In this document: one piece after another, positions 9,849 through 19,973 of the stretch
Numbering within the stretch: position 1 is the stretch's first letter
Layout of the letters: each line of letters begins with the position of its first letter
NCBI GenBank assembly: GCA_947054185.1
Contig: CAMRVW010000002.1
Span: 1 to 38,613 of the forward strand
Origin: an uncultured Rikenellaceae bacterium
GTDB taxonomy: Bacteria > Bacteroidota > Bacteroidia > Bacteroidales > Rikenellaceae
Length of the DNA stretch: 38,613 nt
Direction of reading: 5' to 3'
Translations under genes and position numbers: made by a program
The notes under the pieces: generated by a model
What the model was told of the DNA's origin: nothing
Databases searched by the model: none
The model's input: only the letters and a program-made list of their open reading frames with translations

Positions 9849-10600
9849 TGGAGACAATAAAACGAGCAGCCATAACCGCGCTTGCGATAGTGGCGACAGC
9901 CTTTTCGGCATCGGCCCAGGGCGGCCATTATTTGGGTGTGCGAGGGGGCGCGGGTGCCAGCAAGGTGAGGTTCTATCCCCGCAAGGAGAGCAAATACCTG
10001 ATGCCCAACATCACTTACGGTGTGGCATATAAATATTTGGGAGGCGACCGCTTCTTCGGGGGCGTGGAGCTCGACGTCAACTATGTGGAAAAGGGGTATA
10101 AGTATCTTGTCAAGAGCGGCTCCGACTCATCGTTGCAACGCAAGCTCACAGCCATAGAGCTGCCTTTCATGTGGCAACCGCACGTGTGGTTCGCCCAAAA
10201 CAGGGCGAGGTTTTTCCTCAACGCCGGGCCATACCTGTCGTATATGCTGAAAACCTCTGACGAGAGGTTGGTGTCGAAAAAAAACGGAGAGAAAGCGGTG
10301 TATGCATACGAATTCAACCCGTTGCGGGACAATCGCCTGGAGTATGGGCTAAGCGCCGGTGCGGGGTTTGGCGCCACCATTGCCGGCAGACTTGAGGTGT
10401 TGTTTGAGTTTCGTTACGTGGTGGGCTTTTCCGACATTCTTAAAAACCCCAACAAATATCCCGCCAGCATCACTCAGGAGTCGCCGATAGACCAGATGAA
10501 CGTGACCATAGGCATACATTATCTGTTCAGAAAGCAATCGGGCCGGCCCGCCACAGCCAAGAGTGAACGCAGAAGCGGGCGTAAACCCGGAAGGCAGTGA
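9848..10600 (+). CDS. outer-membrane beta-barrel / PorT-like protein
   Basis: Signal peptide then GGHYLGVRGGAGASKVRF and alternating beta-barrel pattern; overlaps upstream stop by 1 nt. Confidence 0.7.
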   Translation: METIKRAAITALAIVATAFSASAQGGHYLGVRGGAGASKVRFYPRKESKYLMPNITYGVAYKYLGGDRFFGGVELDVNYVEKGYKYLVKSGSDSSLQRKLTAIELPFMWQPHVWFAQNRARFFLNAGPYLSYMLKTSDERLVSKKNGEKAVYAYEFNPLRDNRLEYGLSAGAGFGATIAGRLEVLFEFRYVVGFSDILKNPNKYPASITQESPIDQMNVTIGIHYLFRKQSGRPATAKSERRSGRKPGRQ

Positions 10601-10767
10601 CCGCATGCAAAAAGGCTGTCGGAAAGTTGGGCGGGAAGGTGCCGGGAGAGCATGTAAAAGAGGCAAACCCGAAGAGTCTAAGCAGCGGTACGACAGAAAA
10701 GCATGCGTCAAGACAAGCTATAACAGGCGCAGGCATACGATAACATAATTTTTCCTTAAAATAAACC

Positions 10768-11115
10768 ATGGACGAGACATCACCCAGAGCATTAAAACTG
10801 TCGCGGCAGATACAACGCGACATAAGCGATATATTCACTCGTGAGCCGTCATACCTCATACCGGGCACCATGGTGTCGGTGACGGTTGTGCGCATGAGCC
10901 CCGATTTGTCGTTCGCCAAGATATATGTTAGCGTCTTTCCCTTTGAACGTCACAAAGAGGTGATGTCAAAACTGAAAGACAACACCTGGAGCATACGCAA
11001 GATGCTGGCGGCAAAGATGAAGAACCAGATAAAGTCGATACCCGAGATTGCCTTTTACATAGACGATTCCATAGAGTATGCCGACTCCATAGAGAACGTG
11101 CTCAGAAAGTTATAG
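10768..11115 (+). CDS. rbfA: ribosome-binding factor A
   Basis: SRQIQRDISDIFTRE, VTVVRMSPDLSFAKIYVSVFP. Confidence 0.9.
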   Translation: MDETSPRALKLSRQIQRDISDIFTREPSYLIPGTMVSVTVVRMSPDLSFAKIYVSVFPFERHKEVMSKLKDNTWSIRKMLAAKMKNQIKSIPEIAFYIDDSIEYADSIENVLRKL

Positions 11116-11118
11116 GCG

Positions 11119-12330
11119 ATGTTGCTGCGCGGTGTGCCATACATATCGTTGCGTTACCTGTTTTCACGCAAGTCGCACTCCATCATCAACATCATATCGG
11201 TGTTGAGCGCATTGGCCGTGACGGTGCCGTGTGCCGCCATGATAGTGCTGCTTTCGGTATATAACGGGCTTGACGATGTATTGCGGTCGATGTACGGACA
11301 TTTCGACCCGCAGCTTAAAATATCATCTCTCACGGGGCGTTATTTCAGCGTATCGGAGGGGTTGCAAGACTCGTTACGCAGCGTTGAGGGGGTTGAGGTG
11401 GTGTCGCCGATGATTGACGAGAATGTGTTTGCCGCCTATAACGACCGCAACGCCATAGTGACCATGCGTGGGGTCGACTCGTCGTATGCGCGGCTGGTGC
11501 CCATAGAGCAGATGATGATAGCGGGCAGATATTCGCCGGCGTTGGGCGACACGGACAGGGCCGTGGCGGGAGCAGGCATAGCCTATAAGCTCGGCATCAA
11601 CATAGCCGTGCGCCGCAAGATCGAGCTTTACACATACAATACACCGAGTCGGACGTCGTTCATGCCCTCGTCGTTTTACCGTAAAAAGGGGCTGCAACCC
11701 GTCGGCATATATCAGCTCGACGCCGACACCGACAGCCGTTACATGCTGGTGCCCCTGCGTTTTGCAGGCGACCTGCTGGGCAAAGAGGGCAAGGCCACGT
11801 CGATAGGCTTGAAGCTGGCGCCCGAAGCCGACGAGAAAGCCGTACAAGAGAGGGTGGCCAGGTTGATGGGTACTCACTTCAAGGTGCAAAACAGATTTGA
11901 GCAGAAAGAGACCATATTCAGGATAATGGGATATGAGAAGATAGGCATATTCTTCATCATATTCATGGTGGCGGCCATATCGTCGCTCACGCTGGTGGCG
12001 TCGGTGGTGATGCTGGTGGCCGACAAGGAGGGGCAGCTTAACACCCTTAAGAGCATGGGGGCCACAGATGGTTACATAAGGCGCATATTCTTCACCCAGG
12101 GGCTTATGATATCGGCCTTGGGCTTGACGGCGGGGGTGGTGCTGGGGCTGGGGCTGGCTTTCGTGCAACAGAGATGGGGACTGATAGGCATAGGCGGCGG
12201 ATCGTTGATAATAGACACCTATCCTGTGAGGATCGCCATTTCCGACGTGGTGTTGACAATATTGTCCATGGCGCTTTTGAACGTCACCATAACATATTTT
12301 ACATCGAAAGGCGTTGTAAGAACAAAATGA
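11119..12330 (+). CDS. LolC/LolE-like FtsX-family ABC transporter permease
   Basis: SLRYLFSRKSHSIINIISVLSALAVTVPCAAMIVLLSVYNGL; C-terminal FtsX TM helices with DKEGQLNTLKSMGAT. Confidence 0.88.
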   Translation: MLLRGVPYISLRYLFSRKSHSIINIISVLSALAVTVPCAAMIVLLSVYNGLDDVLRSMYGHFDPQLKISSLTGRYFSVSEGLQDSLRSVEGVEVVSPMIDENVFAAYNDRNAIVTMRGVDSSYARLVPIEQMMIAGRYSPALGDTDRAVAGAGIAYKLGINIAVRRKIELYTYNTPSRTSFMPSSFYRKKGLQPVGIYQLDADTDSRYMLVPLRFAGDLLGKEGKATSIGLKLAPEADEKAVQERVARLMGTHFKVQNRFEQKETIFRIMGYEKIGIFFIIFMVAAISSLTLVASVVMLVADKEGQLNTLKSMGATDGYIRRIFFTQGLMISALGLTAGVVLGLGLAFVQQRWGLIGIGGGSLIIDTYPVRIAISDVVLTILSMALLNVTITYFTSKGVVRTK

Positions 12331-13220
12331 TGAGAAAGATATTACCAATATTGATGTCGCTGTCGCTGCTGGCAGGCTGTCGTGACAGGCAGATGATTCC
12401 CGACGACGACCTTAAAGCCATTATATCGGACGTATATCTGGCCGACTGTTATCTGCGTGAGATGCGTTCGGAGTATGACCGTGACACCATCACCGTGCTG
12501 GCGCCTGTGCTCGAGCGTTACGGTTACACCATGGATCAGATGAAGCACACCCTCTATGTGATGTCGCAACGCAAGACGAGCTCGTTGCCGCGCATCGTCG
12601 ACATGGCCGTGGAGGATTACGCCGCACGTCTTAAGCGTTACAGGGCAGGTTACGACATCAGCCTTCGGTGGGACACGCTGTCAAACAGGCTGGCCACCCT
12701 CGAGCTCATGCTCGACTCCCTCAAAGCCCGCGACACCGCCGACTTTGCCAAAGCGCGTTTCGACCTGCCGATATACCGCACCGGCATATACACCATAACG
12801 ATGAGTTACCTGATAGACTCCGCCGACCGCAACAGGAACTATCTGATAAAATACACTCTTTTGGACACCATGGACCGTTCGGCGAAAAACAACGGGTCGA
12901 TATGGTTAGGACGCATGGGACGCAAGAGCTTGAGCACCACCGACATAAAGATAGATGCCGACAAATACAACCGCATGACCGTCGATTTTCTGTCGGTGGC
13001 TTCCGGGCGATTGATAAACCGTCCGATAGTCGACATTGACACCATGACGGTGACCTATCGTCCGCCCATAGACAAGGCGCGCAAGATGAATTACCAGAGA
13101 TATTTCGGGCTTTTCAACCAAGACACCGTAAAATTCAAAATGTATGAAACAGAGAAAGATAGCAGCGCACTTCGCCCTCCTTTCAGGGTGCCTTACACCC
13201 TCGGTGGTAATAAGCGTTGA
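12327..13220 (+). CDS. DUF4296 domain lipoprotein
   Basis: MMRKILPILMSLSLLAGCRDRQMIPDDDLKAIISDVYLADCYL; lipobox LLAGC. Confidence 0.78.
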   Translation: MMRKILPILMSLSLLAGCRDRQMIPDDDLKAIISDVYLADCYLREMRSEYDRDTITVLAPVLERYGYTMDQMKHTLYVMSQRKTSSLPRIVDMAVEDYAARLKRYRAGYDISLRWDTLSNRLATLELMLDSLKARDTADFAKARFDLPIYRTGIYTITMSYLIDSADRNRNYLIKYTLLDTMDRSAKNNGSIWLGRMGRKSLSTTDIKIDADKYNRMTVDFLSVASGRLINRPIVDIDTMTVTYRPPIDKARKMNYQRYFGLFNQDTVKFKMYETEKDSSALRPPFRVPYTLGGNKR

Positions 13221-14280
13221 CCAAAACGGCACAATAACCGACATTGAGAGCGATGTCAAAAACACAGACTCGCTTGAAGGGGTGGAGTTTTACGGCGGCA
13301 TACTCATACCGGGCATGTCTAACTGCCACTGCCACATAGAGTATTCTTACGTCAAGGGCATGATAGCCCGGGGCGGCGGACTGCCCGAGTTCATACGCTC
13401 CATAATAGAGATAAAACGCACCAACGAGGTGCCCGACCGGGAAAAGTGCCGCATGGCGTCGGCATGGAGCCGCAAGATGTACGACGAGGGCATAGTGGCG
13501 GTGGGCGACCACAACAACAACGACTATGTATATGCCGCCAAGCAGGAGAGCGGCATTTTCTGGCGCACGTTCGTGGAGCTGTTCGACGTTGACGGACAGA
13601 GCGCCGACGAGACATTCCTGGACGGACTCAAACGCGCCGAGCACCACCGTTCTCTCGGGTTGCCGGCCTCTGTGATACCGCATGCCTGTTACACCATGGA
13701 CGACCGTCTGATGGCCCTGACGGGAGGTGCCGCCGAGGCTCACTGCGGGGCGCGGGCAGAGGGCATAGTGTCGATACATTACAAGGAGTCTGTCGCCTTG
13801 GGCGGGGCCGACGAACGGGCGCGGGTGGCGGCATCGCTCGGGTGCGGACGAACGGGTGTGCTGCTGGTGCACTGCATCTATGCCGACGAGGGCGACATAG
13901 ATATAATGACCGACAAGTTGGGCGACAAGGTGACGGTGGTGCCGTGTCCGCGTTCCAACATATATATAGAGAACCGGCTGCCCGACATAGAGATGCTGCG
14001 GCGCAAGGGTGTGCGCATAGCCTTAGGCACAGACGGGCTCAGCTCCAACGAGGTGTTGTCGGTGGTGGAGGAGCTCAAGTGCGTGAGCGCCAACATGCCC
14101 CACATACCCCTTGCCGAGATGCTCGGGTGGGCAACCGTCAACGGCGCCGAGGCCTTAGGCATAAGCGACAGGGCCGGCAGCTTCGAGGTGGGCAAGCGTC
14201 CGGGTGTGGTGCTGCTCGAAAATGTCGACATGCACAACATGCGTCTTACTTCCGGCACCACGGGACGCAGACTGGTGTAA
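13144..14280 (+). CDS. amidohydrolase family (TRZ/ATZ-like deaminase), substrate unknown
   Basis: IPGMSNCHCHIEYSY, VLLVHCIYADEGDIDIM, IALGTDGLSSNE metal-binding motifs. Confidence 0.85.
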   Translation: MKQRKIAAHFALLSGCLTPSVVISVDQNGTITDIESDVKNTDSLEGVEFYGGILIPGMSNCHCHIEYSYVKGMIARGGGLPEFIRSIIEIKRTNEVPDREKCRMASAWSRKMYDEGIVAVGDHNNNDYVYAAKQESGIFWRTFVELFDVDGQSADETFLDGLKRAEHHRSLGLPASVIPHACYTMDDRLMALTGGAAEAHCGARAEGIVSIHYKESVALGGADERARVAASLGCGRTGVLLVHCIYADEGDIDIMTDKLGDKVTVVPCPRSNIYIENRLPDIEMLRRKGVRIALGTDGLSSNEVLSVVEELKCVSANMPHIPLAEMLGWATVNGAEALGISDRAGSFEVGKRPGVVLLENVDMHNMRLTSGTTGRRLV

Positions 14281-14380
14281 AAAAGGGCCTCGTGAGACTC
14301 TTAGGGCAGGCAAACGAAGCCGTTTCGAGTGGGTGCGCCCTATTTCGGGAGTTGTTACAAGACAGATAAAAGATAACCAT

Positions 14381-15157
14381 ATGGCAACATCGCTTTTCGG
14401 AGACATAATTTTCGGACCTGTCAAAAGCAGGCGTCTGGGACGCTCTTTAGGGGTCAATCTGCTGCCGGTGGATGGCAAGCTGTGTAACTTCAACTGCATA
14501 TATTGCGAGTGCGGATGGACAGAGCACAAAGGGCAAAAACTGCGTTATAACGACCGCGACACCGTAAGGAAGGAGCTGGAGAAGAGGCTCACCGCCATGC
14601 GTGAAGAGGGGGAAGAGCTTGACGTGATAACATTTGCCGGCAACGGCGAGCCCACCATGCACCCCCGTTTCGCAGAGATAATAGACGACACCCTGGCGGT
14701 GCGCGACCGCCTCTTCCCCTCGGCCAAGGTGGCGGTGCTGAGCAATGCCACCATGATAGGGAGAGAAGATGTGCGCCATGCCCTCGAGAGGGTCGACCGC
14801 GCCATACTCAAAATAGACTCGGCGTTGGAGGAGAGCATCAAGGCGGTCAACGAGCCTCTGTTCGATTACTCGCTCGACAAGGTCATAGAGGGTATGCGCA
14901 ACTTCCGCGGCGAGGTGATCGTGCAGACCATGTTTCTGCGCGGAGAAAAGGACGGCCGCGCCATAGACAACACCACCGACGAAGAGCTGTCGGCATGGCT
15001 CGATGTGTTGGACAGGGTGCGCCCCTCGCTGGTGATGATATATTCGATAGACCGCGACACCCCGCACGACAGGCTCTCTAAAGTGAGCGCGCAAGAGCTG
15101 TCGGCAATAGCGCAAAAGGTGCGTCAGAGAGGCTATGTGTGCGAGCATACGGTATAA
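14381..15157 (+). CDS. radical SAM protein
   Basis: CNFNCIYCECGW (CxxxCxxC), VITFAGNGEPTMHP; start set at internal ATG 14381. Confidence 0.88.
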   Translation: MATSLFGDIIFGPVKSRRLGRSLGVNLLPVDGKLCNFNCIYCECGWTEHKGQKLRYNDRDTVRKELEKRLTAMREEGEELDVITFAGNGEPTMHPRFAEIIDDTLAVRDRLFPSAKVAVLSNATMIGREDVRHALERVDRAILKIDSALEESIKAVNEPLFDYSLDKVIEGMRNFRGEVIVQTMFLRGEKDGRAIDNTTDEELSAWLDVLDRVRPSLVMIYSIDRDTPHDRLSKVSAQELSAIAQKVRQRGYVCEHTV

Positions 15158-15185
15158 GCAACAGGAAAACAAACGGTAAATTATC

Positions 15186-16269
15186 ATGACATACGAACTT
15201 TTTAAAGAGAATATAAAGCGACTGGAATCGCTGAGGAGCTGCCTTTGACCCCGCTCGCAGGCAGGGTGAATATGAACGGCTGATGTCGCAGCAAGAGGCC
15301 GCCGGTTTTTGGGACAACCCCTCGGAGGCAGAGAAGACGATGAAAGAGGCGGCCACGCACAAAGGGTGGCTCGACATATTGGCCGACCTCGACAACAAAC
15401 TCAACGAGGCGACCACCGCTTTCGACTTTATGCGCGAGGGTCTGCTGACCCAAGAGGAGGTCGATGCGGCGGCGAACGATTTTCTGTCGTCGCTTGAAGC
15501 GGCCGAGCTTAAAGCCATGCTGAGCGGCGATGAAGACCGCATGGGCGCCATAATAGAGATAAACTCGGGGGCCGGCGGCACCGAGAGCCTCGACTGGGCC
15601 TCCATGCTTTTGCGCATGTACACCCGTTATGCCGAACGCAAGGGGTTGGAGTGCCGTGTGCTCGACATTCAAGAGGATGGCATAGGTGTGAAGTCGGCGA
15701 TGATAGAGATAGGGGGCGATTTCTCGTTCGGTTATCTGCGCTCTGAGAGCGGTGTTCACAGGCTCGTGAGGCTGTCGCCGTTCGACTCGAGCAACCGCCG
15801 TCACACCACCTTTGCATCGGTGTTTGTGACACCCGCCATAGACGACTCCATAGAGATAGAGGTGTCGCCGGCGGATATCAAGTGGGACACATACAGATCG
15901 GGAGGGGCCGGAGGTCAGAACGTCAACAAGGTGGAGACCGGCGTAAGGCTCTATCACATACCCACAGGCATTGTGGTCGAGAACACAGAGACACGCTCGC
16001 AGCTCATGAACAAAGAGAATGCCATGCGCATACTCAAAAGCAAGCTCTATCAGATGGAGCTTGACAAGAAGATGGAGCTGCAACGAGAGCTTGAGGGCAA
16101 GAAGAAAAAGATAGAATGGGGAAGCCAGATAAGAAGTTACACTCTGCACCCCTATAAGCTGGTGAAAGACCATCGCACCGGGCATGAATCGTCGTCACCC
16201 GACGATGTGCTCGACGGCGAGATAGACGGTTTCATAAACGCTTTTCTGCTATGGGCCAACGAGGCTTAA
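15186..16269 (+). CDS. prfB: peptide chain release factor 2, programmed +1 frameshift
   Basis: ATG at 15186 reads [20 protein letters not shown] then CTT-TGA-C at 15243-15249; +1 shift joins [44 protein letters not shown] motif. Confidence 0.94.
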
Positions 16270-16530
16270 GCAGCCTGTCGAAAGAGGTCTGAAACGCCTT
16301 ATGCTCCCCGCATACCGCGCCTCGATGCGGCCAAACAGGGCTATGCAGGGTGGAGAAAGCAGGCGGCAGGGGGGCAATGGGAAAGTTATGGCGGTGTGGG
16401 TGGCGCGACAATAAGCGGCTGTGCGGAATAACAATGCTGTACATAAATTGGGGCGGGGCGTATAAATGAGGGGGGCGATGTTCATGGGTTTATCGGAGCA
16501 ACGCATTAAAACAGGGTTAGAACAAAAGAG

Positions 16531-18999
16531 ATGAAAACAACGACATCCGCCATTGCCCGGATATGCGGCGGGCGTCTTACAGGCAGAGACTCGGTAATAG
16601 AGACATTTGCATTCGACTCGCGGCGCATAGCCTGCAACGACCGCACGGTGTTTGTGGCTCTTTGCGGCGCCACGCGCGACGGTCACGACTATATCGGCAT
16701 TCTGCGTCAAAGAGGCATATCAAACTTCATAGTATCTTGCGATTACCCGCTGCCCGAGCTTAAAGAGGGCGAGGCGTTCATTGCGGTGGGCGACACCTTG
16801 GCGGCCCTGCAGGCGGTGGCCTCGCACATGCGCGACACCATATCGGGCAAGGTGGCCGCGGTGACGGGCAGCAACGGCAAAACAGTGGTCAAAGAGTGGA
16901 TTGCGGCTCTGTGGCGTGGCAAGGAGGGTTTGTTCGTAAGCCCCAAGAGCTATAACTCACAGATAGGCGTGGCGGTGGCCATTACCATGTGCGAGGGTGA
17001 CGAGGCCTTGTCGGTATTCGAGGCGGGGATATCGAAGCCCGGCGAGATGGAGAGGCTCGAGGGCATGATAAGGCCCCATATATGCGTGGTGACCAACATA
17101 GGCGAGGCTCACGACGGCAACTTCCCGTCACGAGGCGATAAGCTGCGTCAGAAGCTGTTGCTGGCAAGGCACTCGCGGGCCATCGTATATTGCTCCGACC
17201 ATGCCGAGGTGGCCCGGGCCGTGACCGAAGAGTATCCCGACCGCGACCTTTTCGACTGGGGTATCTCGCCCAAAGCGCGCATGCGTGTGACCGGGTGCGT
17301 GAAGACCAACACGGCAACGCACATCACATTCACCCTGTCGGGCACCGATTATAACACCACCGTGCCCTTTACCGATGCCGCCTCGATAGAGAACGTATTG
17401 TCGGCATTGGCTTTTTATGCCTGTCTCGACGTCATGGAGGGGGGCGACCATCTTAAAGGTGCGCTCTCAGCCACAGGCGACCTGCGCCCCGTGGCCATGA
17501 GGCTCGAGATGAGGCAGGGCATAAACGGCTCGGTGGTGCTGTGCGACAGTTACAACAGCGACACAGGGTCGTTGGCCGTGGCGCTCGACCGTCTGTGCGA
17601 CATATCGGCCGACATGCCCAAGATGGTGATAATGTCTGACATATCGCAGTCGGGACATCTGCCCGAGCGTCTGTATGCCAAGGTGGCCGACATGTTGCGG
17701 CATCACGGCATAGAGCGTCTGCATGCCATAGGAGGCGACATCACGGCATGCAGGCAGCTGTTCGAGGGCATACCGTCATCTTTTTACCCCTCCACAGAGA
17801 AGTTCATCGAGCAGTTCGACCGCTCGTCGACAGCCGGTGCCGCCGTATTGCTCAAAGGGGCACGGTCGTTCGCCTTCGAGCGCATAAGCCGCATGCTCGA
17901 GGTGCAACGCCACTCCACCGTGATGGAGATAGACTTGGCGGCCATGTGTTTCAACCTCAATTATCACCGCCGTCTTCTGCGTCCCGGCGTCAAGACCGTG
18001 GCAATGGTGAAGGCATCGTCATACGGCCATGGAGGCGTCGAGGTGGCGGCCGCACTCGAGCGCCAGCATGTCGACTATTTCGCCGTCGCGTATGCCGACG
18101 AGGGTGTCGCCCTGCGTCAGGGAGGCATAACAACGCCCATAATAGTGCTCAACAGCGAGCCCAGCGGTTTTGCCGCCATGATAGATTACTCGCTCGAGCC
18201 CGAGATATACGATTTCGAATCGTTAGAGCTTTTCCGTTCAGATGTTCGTCGTGCCGCCGAGTCGCATTACCCCATACACATAAAGTTAGACACAGGCATG
18301 CACCGTTTGGGTTTCGCCGAAGATGAGTTGCAGAAGCTGGCTGAACGCGTGGCAGGCGACCGCACCCTGAGCGTAAGGTCTATATTCTCGCACTTCCCGT
18401 CGAGCGACAACCCCGGGCAGGACGACCTCACCATAAGGCAGATAGAGATGTTCGACCGCATGAGCAGCCGTCTTATGCAGCTGCTTGGCGACAAGAGCAT
18501 ACTGCGCCACCTCTCCAACACATGGGGCATAGAGCGGTTTACCCAAGCTCAGTTCGACATGGTGCGTCTGGGATTGGGGCTTTACGGCATAAGCCCCTTT
18601 ACCGACAGGCTTCAGAGCGTGGCCTCGCTAAAGAGCGTGATATCGCAGATAAGGGCTCTGCCGGCAGGCGAACGGATAGGTTACAACCGCCGCGGCGTTG
18701 TGGAGGTCGACTCGGTGATAGCCACGGTGCCGATAGGTTATGCCGACGGGCTGAGACGCGCCCTCAGTTGCGGCAAATGGTCGTTTACCGTAAACGGACA
18801 CAAGGCCCCCATAATAGGCAATATCTGCATGGACTCGTGCATGATAGACATAACGGGCATACCCGCCGCTGTCGGCGACGAGGTCATCATATTTTCGGGC
18901 AACAAAGAGATAGTGCAGATGGCCGAAATACTCGACACCATACCTTACGAGATACTGACCCTCATAGCCCCACGGGTAAAAAGAATCTATTTCGATTAG
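16531..18999 (+). CDS. bifunctional MurF (UDP-MurNAc-tripeptide--D-Ala-D-Ala ligase)/alanine racemase fusion
   Basis: N-half MurF (VTGSNGKTVVKEWIAAL, DSYNSDTGSLAVALDRL); C-half Alr (MVKASSYGHGGVEVA PLP-Lys region, GYADGLRR, CMDSCMIDITG). Confidence 0.92.
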   Translation: MKTTTSAIARICGGRLTGRDSVIETFAFDSRRIACNDRTVFVALCGATRDGHDYIGILRQRGISNFIVSCDYPLPELKEGEAFIAVGDTLAALQAVASHMRDTISGKVAAVTGSNGKTVVKEWIAALWRGKEGLFVSPKSYNSQIGVAVAITMCEGDEALSVFEAGISKPGEMERLEGMIRPHICVVTNIGEAHDGNFPSRGDKLRQKLLLARHSRAIVYCSDHAEVARAVTEEYPDRDLFDWGISPKARMRVTGCVKTNTATHITFTLSGTDYNTTVPFTDAASIENVLSALAFYACLDVMEGGDHLKGALSATGDLRPVAMRLEMRQGINGSVVLCDSYNSDTGSLAVALDRLCDISADMPKMVIMSDISQSGHLPERLYAKVADMLRHHGIERLHAIGGDITACRQLFEGIPSSFYPSTEKFIEQFDRSSTAGAAVLLKGARSFAFERISRMLEVQRHSTVMEIDLAAMCFNLNYHRRLLRPGVKTVAMVKASSYGHGGVEVAAALERQHVDYFAVAYADEGVALRQGGITTPIIVLNSEPSGFAAMIDYSLEPEIYDFESLELFRSDVRRAAESHYPIHIKLDTGMHRLGFAEDELQKLAERVAGDRTLSVRSIFSHFPSSDNPGQDDLTIRQIEMFDRMSSRLMQLLGDKSILRHLSNTWGIERFTQAQFDMVRLGLGLYGISPFTDRLQSVASLKSVISQIRALPAGERIGYNRRGVVEVDSVIATVPIGYADGLRRALSCGKWSFTVNGHKAPIIGNICMDSCMIDITGIPAAVGDEVIIFSGNKEIVQMAEILDTIPYEILTLIAPRVKRIYFD

Positions 19000-19404
19000 G
19001 GGAGCGATCGCCTTTTTGATATTTTGCGTGTTCCCACGTGACAGGGCCGCAGGGCTTTGCGGGGGGCGGTCGTCTTTTCGAGATTTTACACGTTTCCACA
19101 TGACAGGAATGCCGGGCTTCGGGTTTCGGGTGGAATTACCCGAGCTCACGTGCCGTAAAATGTCCCGCAAGGGGCGGTTCCTTTCCGGGATTTGTGCGGT
19201 TTTCCCGTAATGACCTGTCCTCTTTTTGAGGGACAGTTCGGGTTTAAGGGAGGCTTTTCAGGTATTTTATCATGACGCGCTTCCCCATTTATAGTGCTTC
19301 CCGTGTGTGTAAACAGGGGCCGGTTTCACCATGTCTAAAAGGCCCTTTTGTGTTTCCCCGTATTGAAGATGTGTGGTGCGATGGCGGCTGTCGGGAAGGT
19401 ATGA

Positions 19405-19911
19405 TCACACCCTGAGGCGGAGTGTCTCGACTATATGGCGGGCATTGATGCCCACACCTTCAAGCGTGTATGTGGCGCGGGTGTAATACGGTTCGCGTTC
19501 GGCCAGGTGGCTCTCTATATATAGGCGTAACTGCTCGGGGCTCTTGCCCTCTATGAGCGGGCGGCGCGTATGGCTCGCAATGAGACGCTCGACCAGCGCA
19601 CCGGCGGGCACACGCAGATAGAGCGTGACCCCCAGACTATTCATGACATCCATGTTATCGAAATGGCACGGTGCCCCGCCGCCGGTGGCCACCACCACAT
19701 TCTCTTCGGGTGAGAGCGACGCTATATAATCGCGCTCCATCTGCCTGAATGCCGGCTCGCCGAGAGTCGAGAATATCTCAGAGACCGACATGCCCGCCCT
19801 GCGCTCTATCTCCTTGTCCATGTCGACAAAGCGCCAGCCCAACGCGGAGGCCGCCTTACGTCCCAACGTGCTCTTGCCGGAGCCCATATATCCTATAAGA
19901 AACAGAGGCAT
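19405..19911 (-). CDS. aroK: shikimate kinase
   Basis: MPLFLIGYMGSGKSTLGRKAASALGWRFVDMDKEIE; VVVATGGGAPC; start at internal Met. Confidence 0.92.
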   Translation of the reverse strand: MPLFLIGYMGSGKSTLGRKAASALGWRFVDMDKEIERRAGMSVSEIFSTLGEPAFRQMERDYIASLSPEENVVVATGGGAPCHFDNMDVMNSLGVTLYLRVPAGALVERLIASHTRRPLIEGKSPEQLRLYIESHLAEREPYYTRATYTLEGVGINARHIVETLRLRV

Positions 19912-19973
19912 GACATAACTGTTTTTCAAGTTTTCAAGCGACAACAACGCCCTGTCGTTTAATCATAGCGCTG

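Noticed and set aside
10563-10748. 61-aa ORF between the porin-like gene and rbfA
   Set aside because: Overlaps the preceding gene's C-terminus, very basic, no motif; intergenic GC-rich sequence is a simpler explanation.
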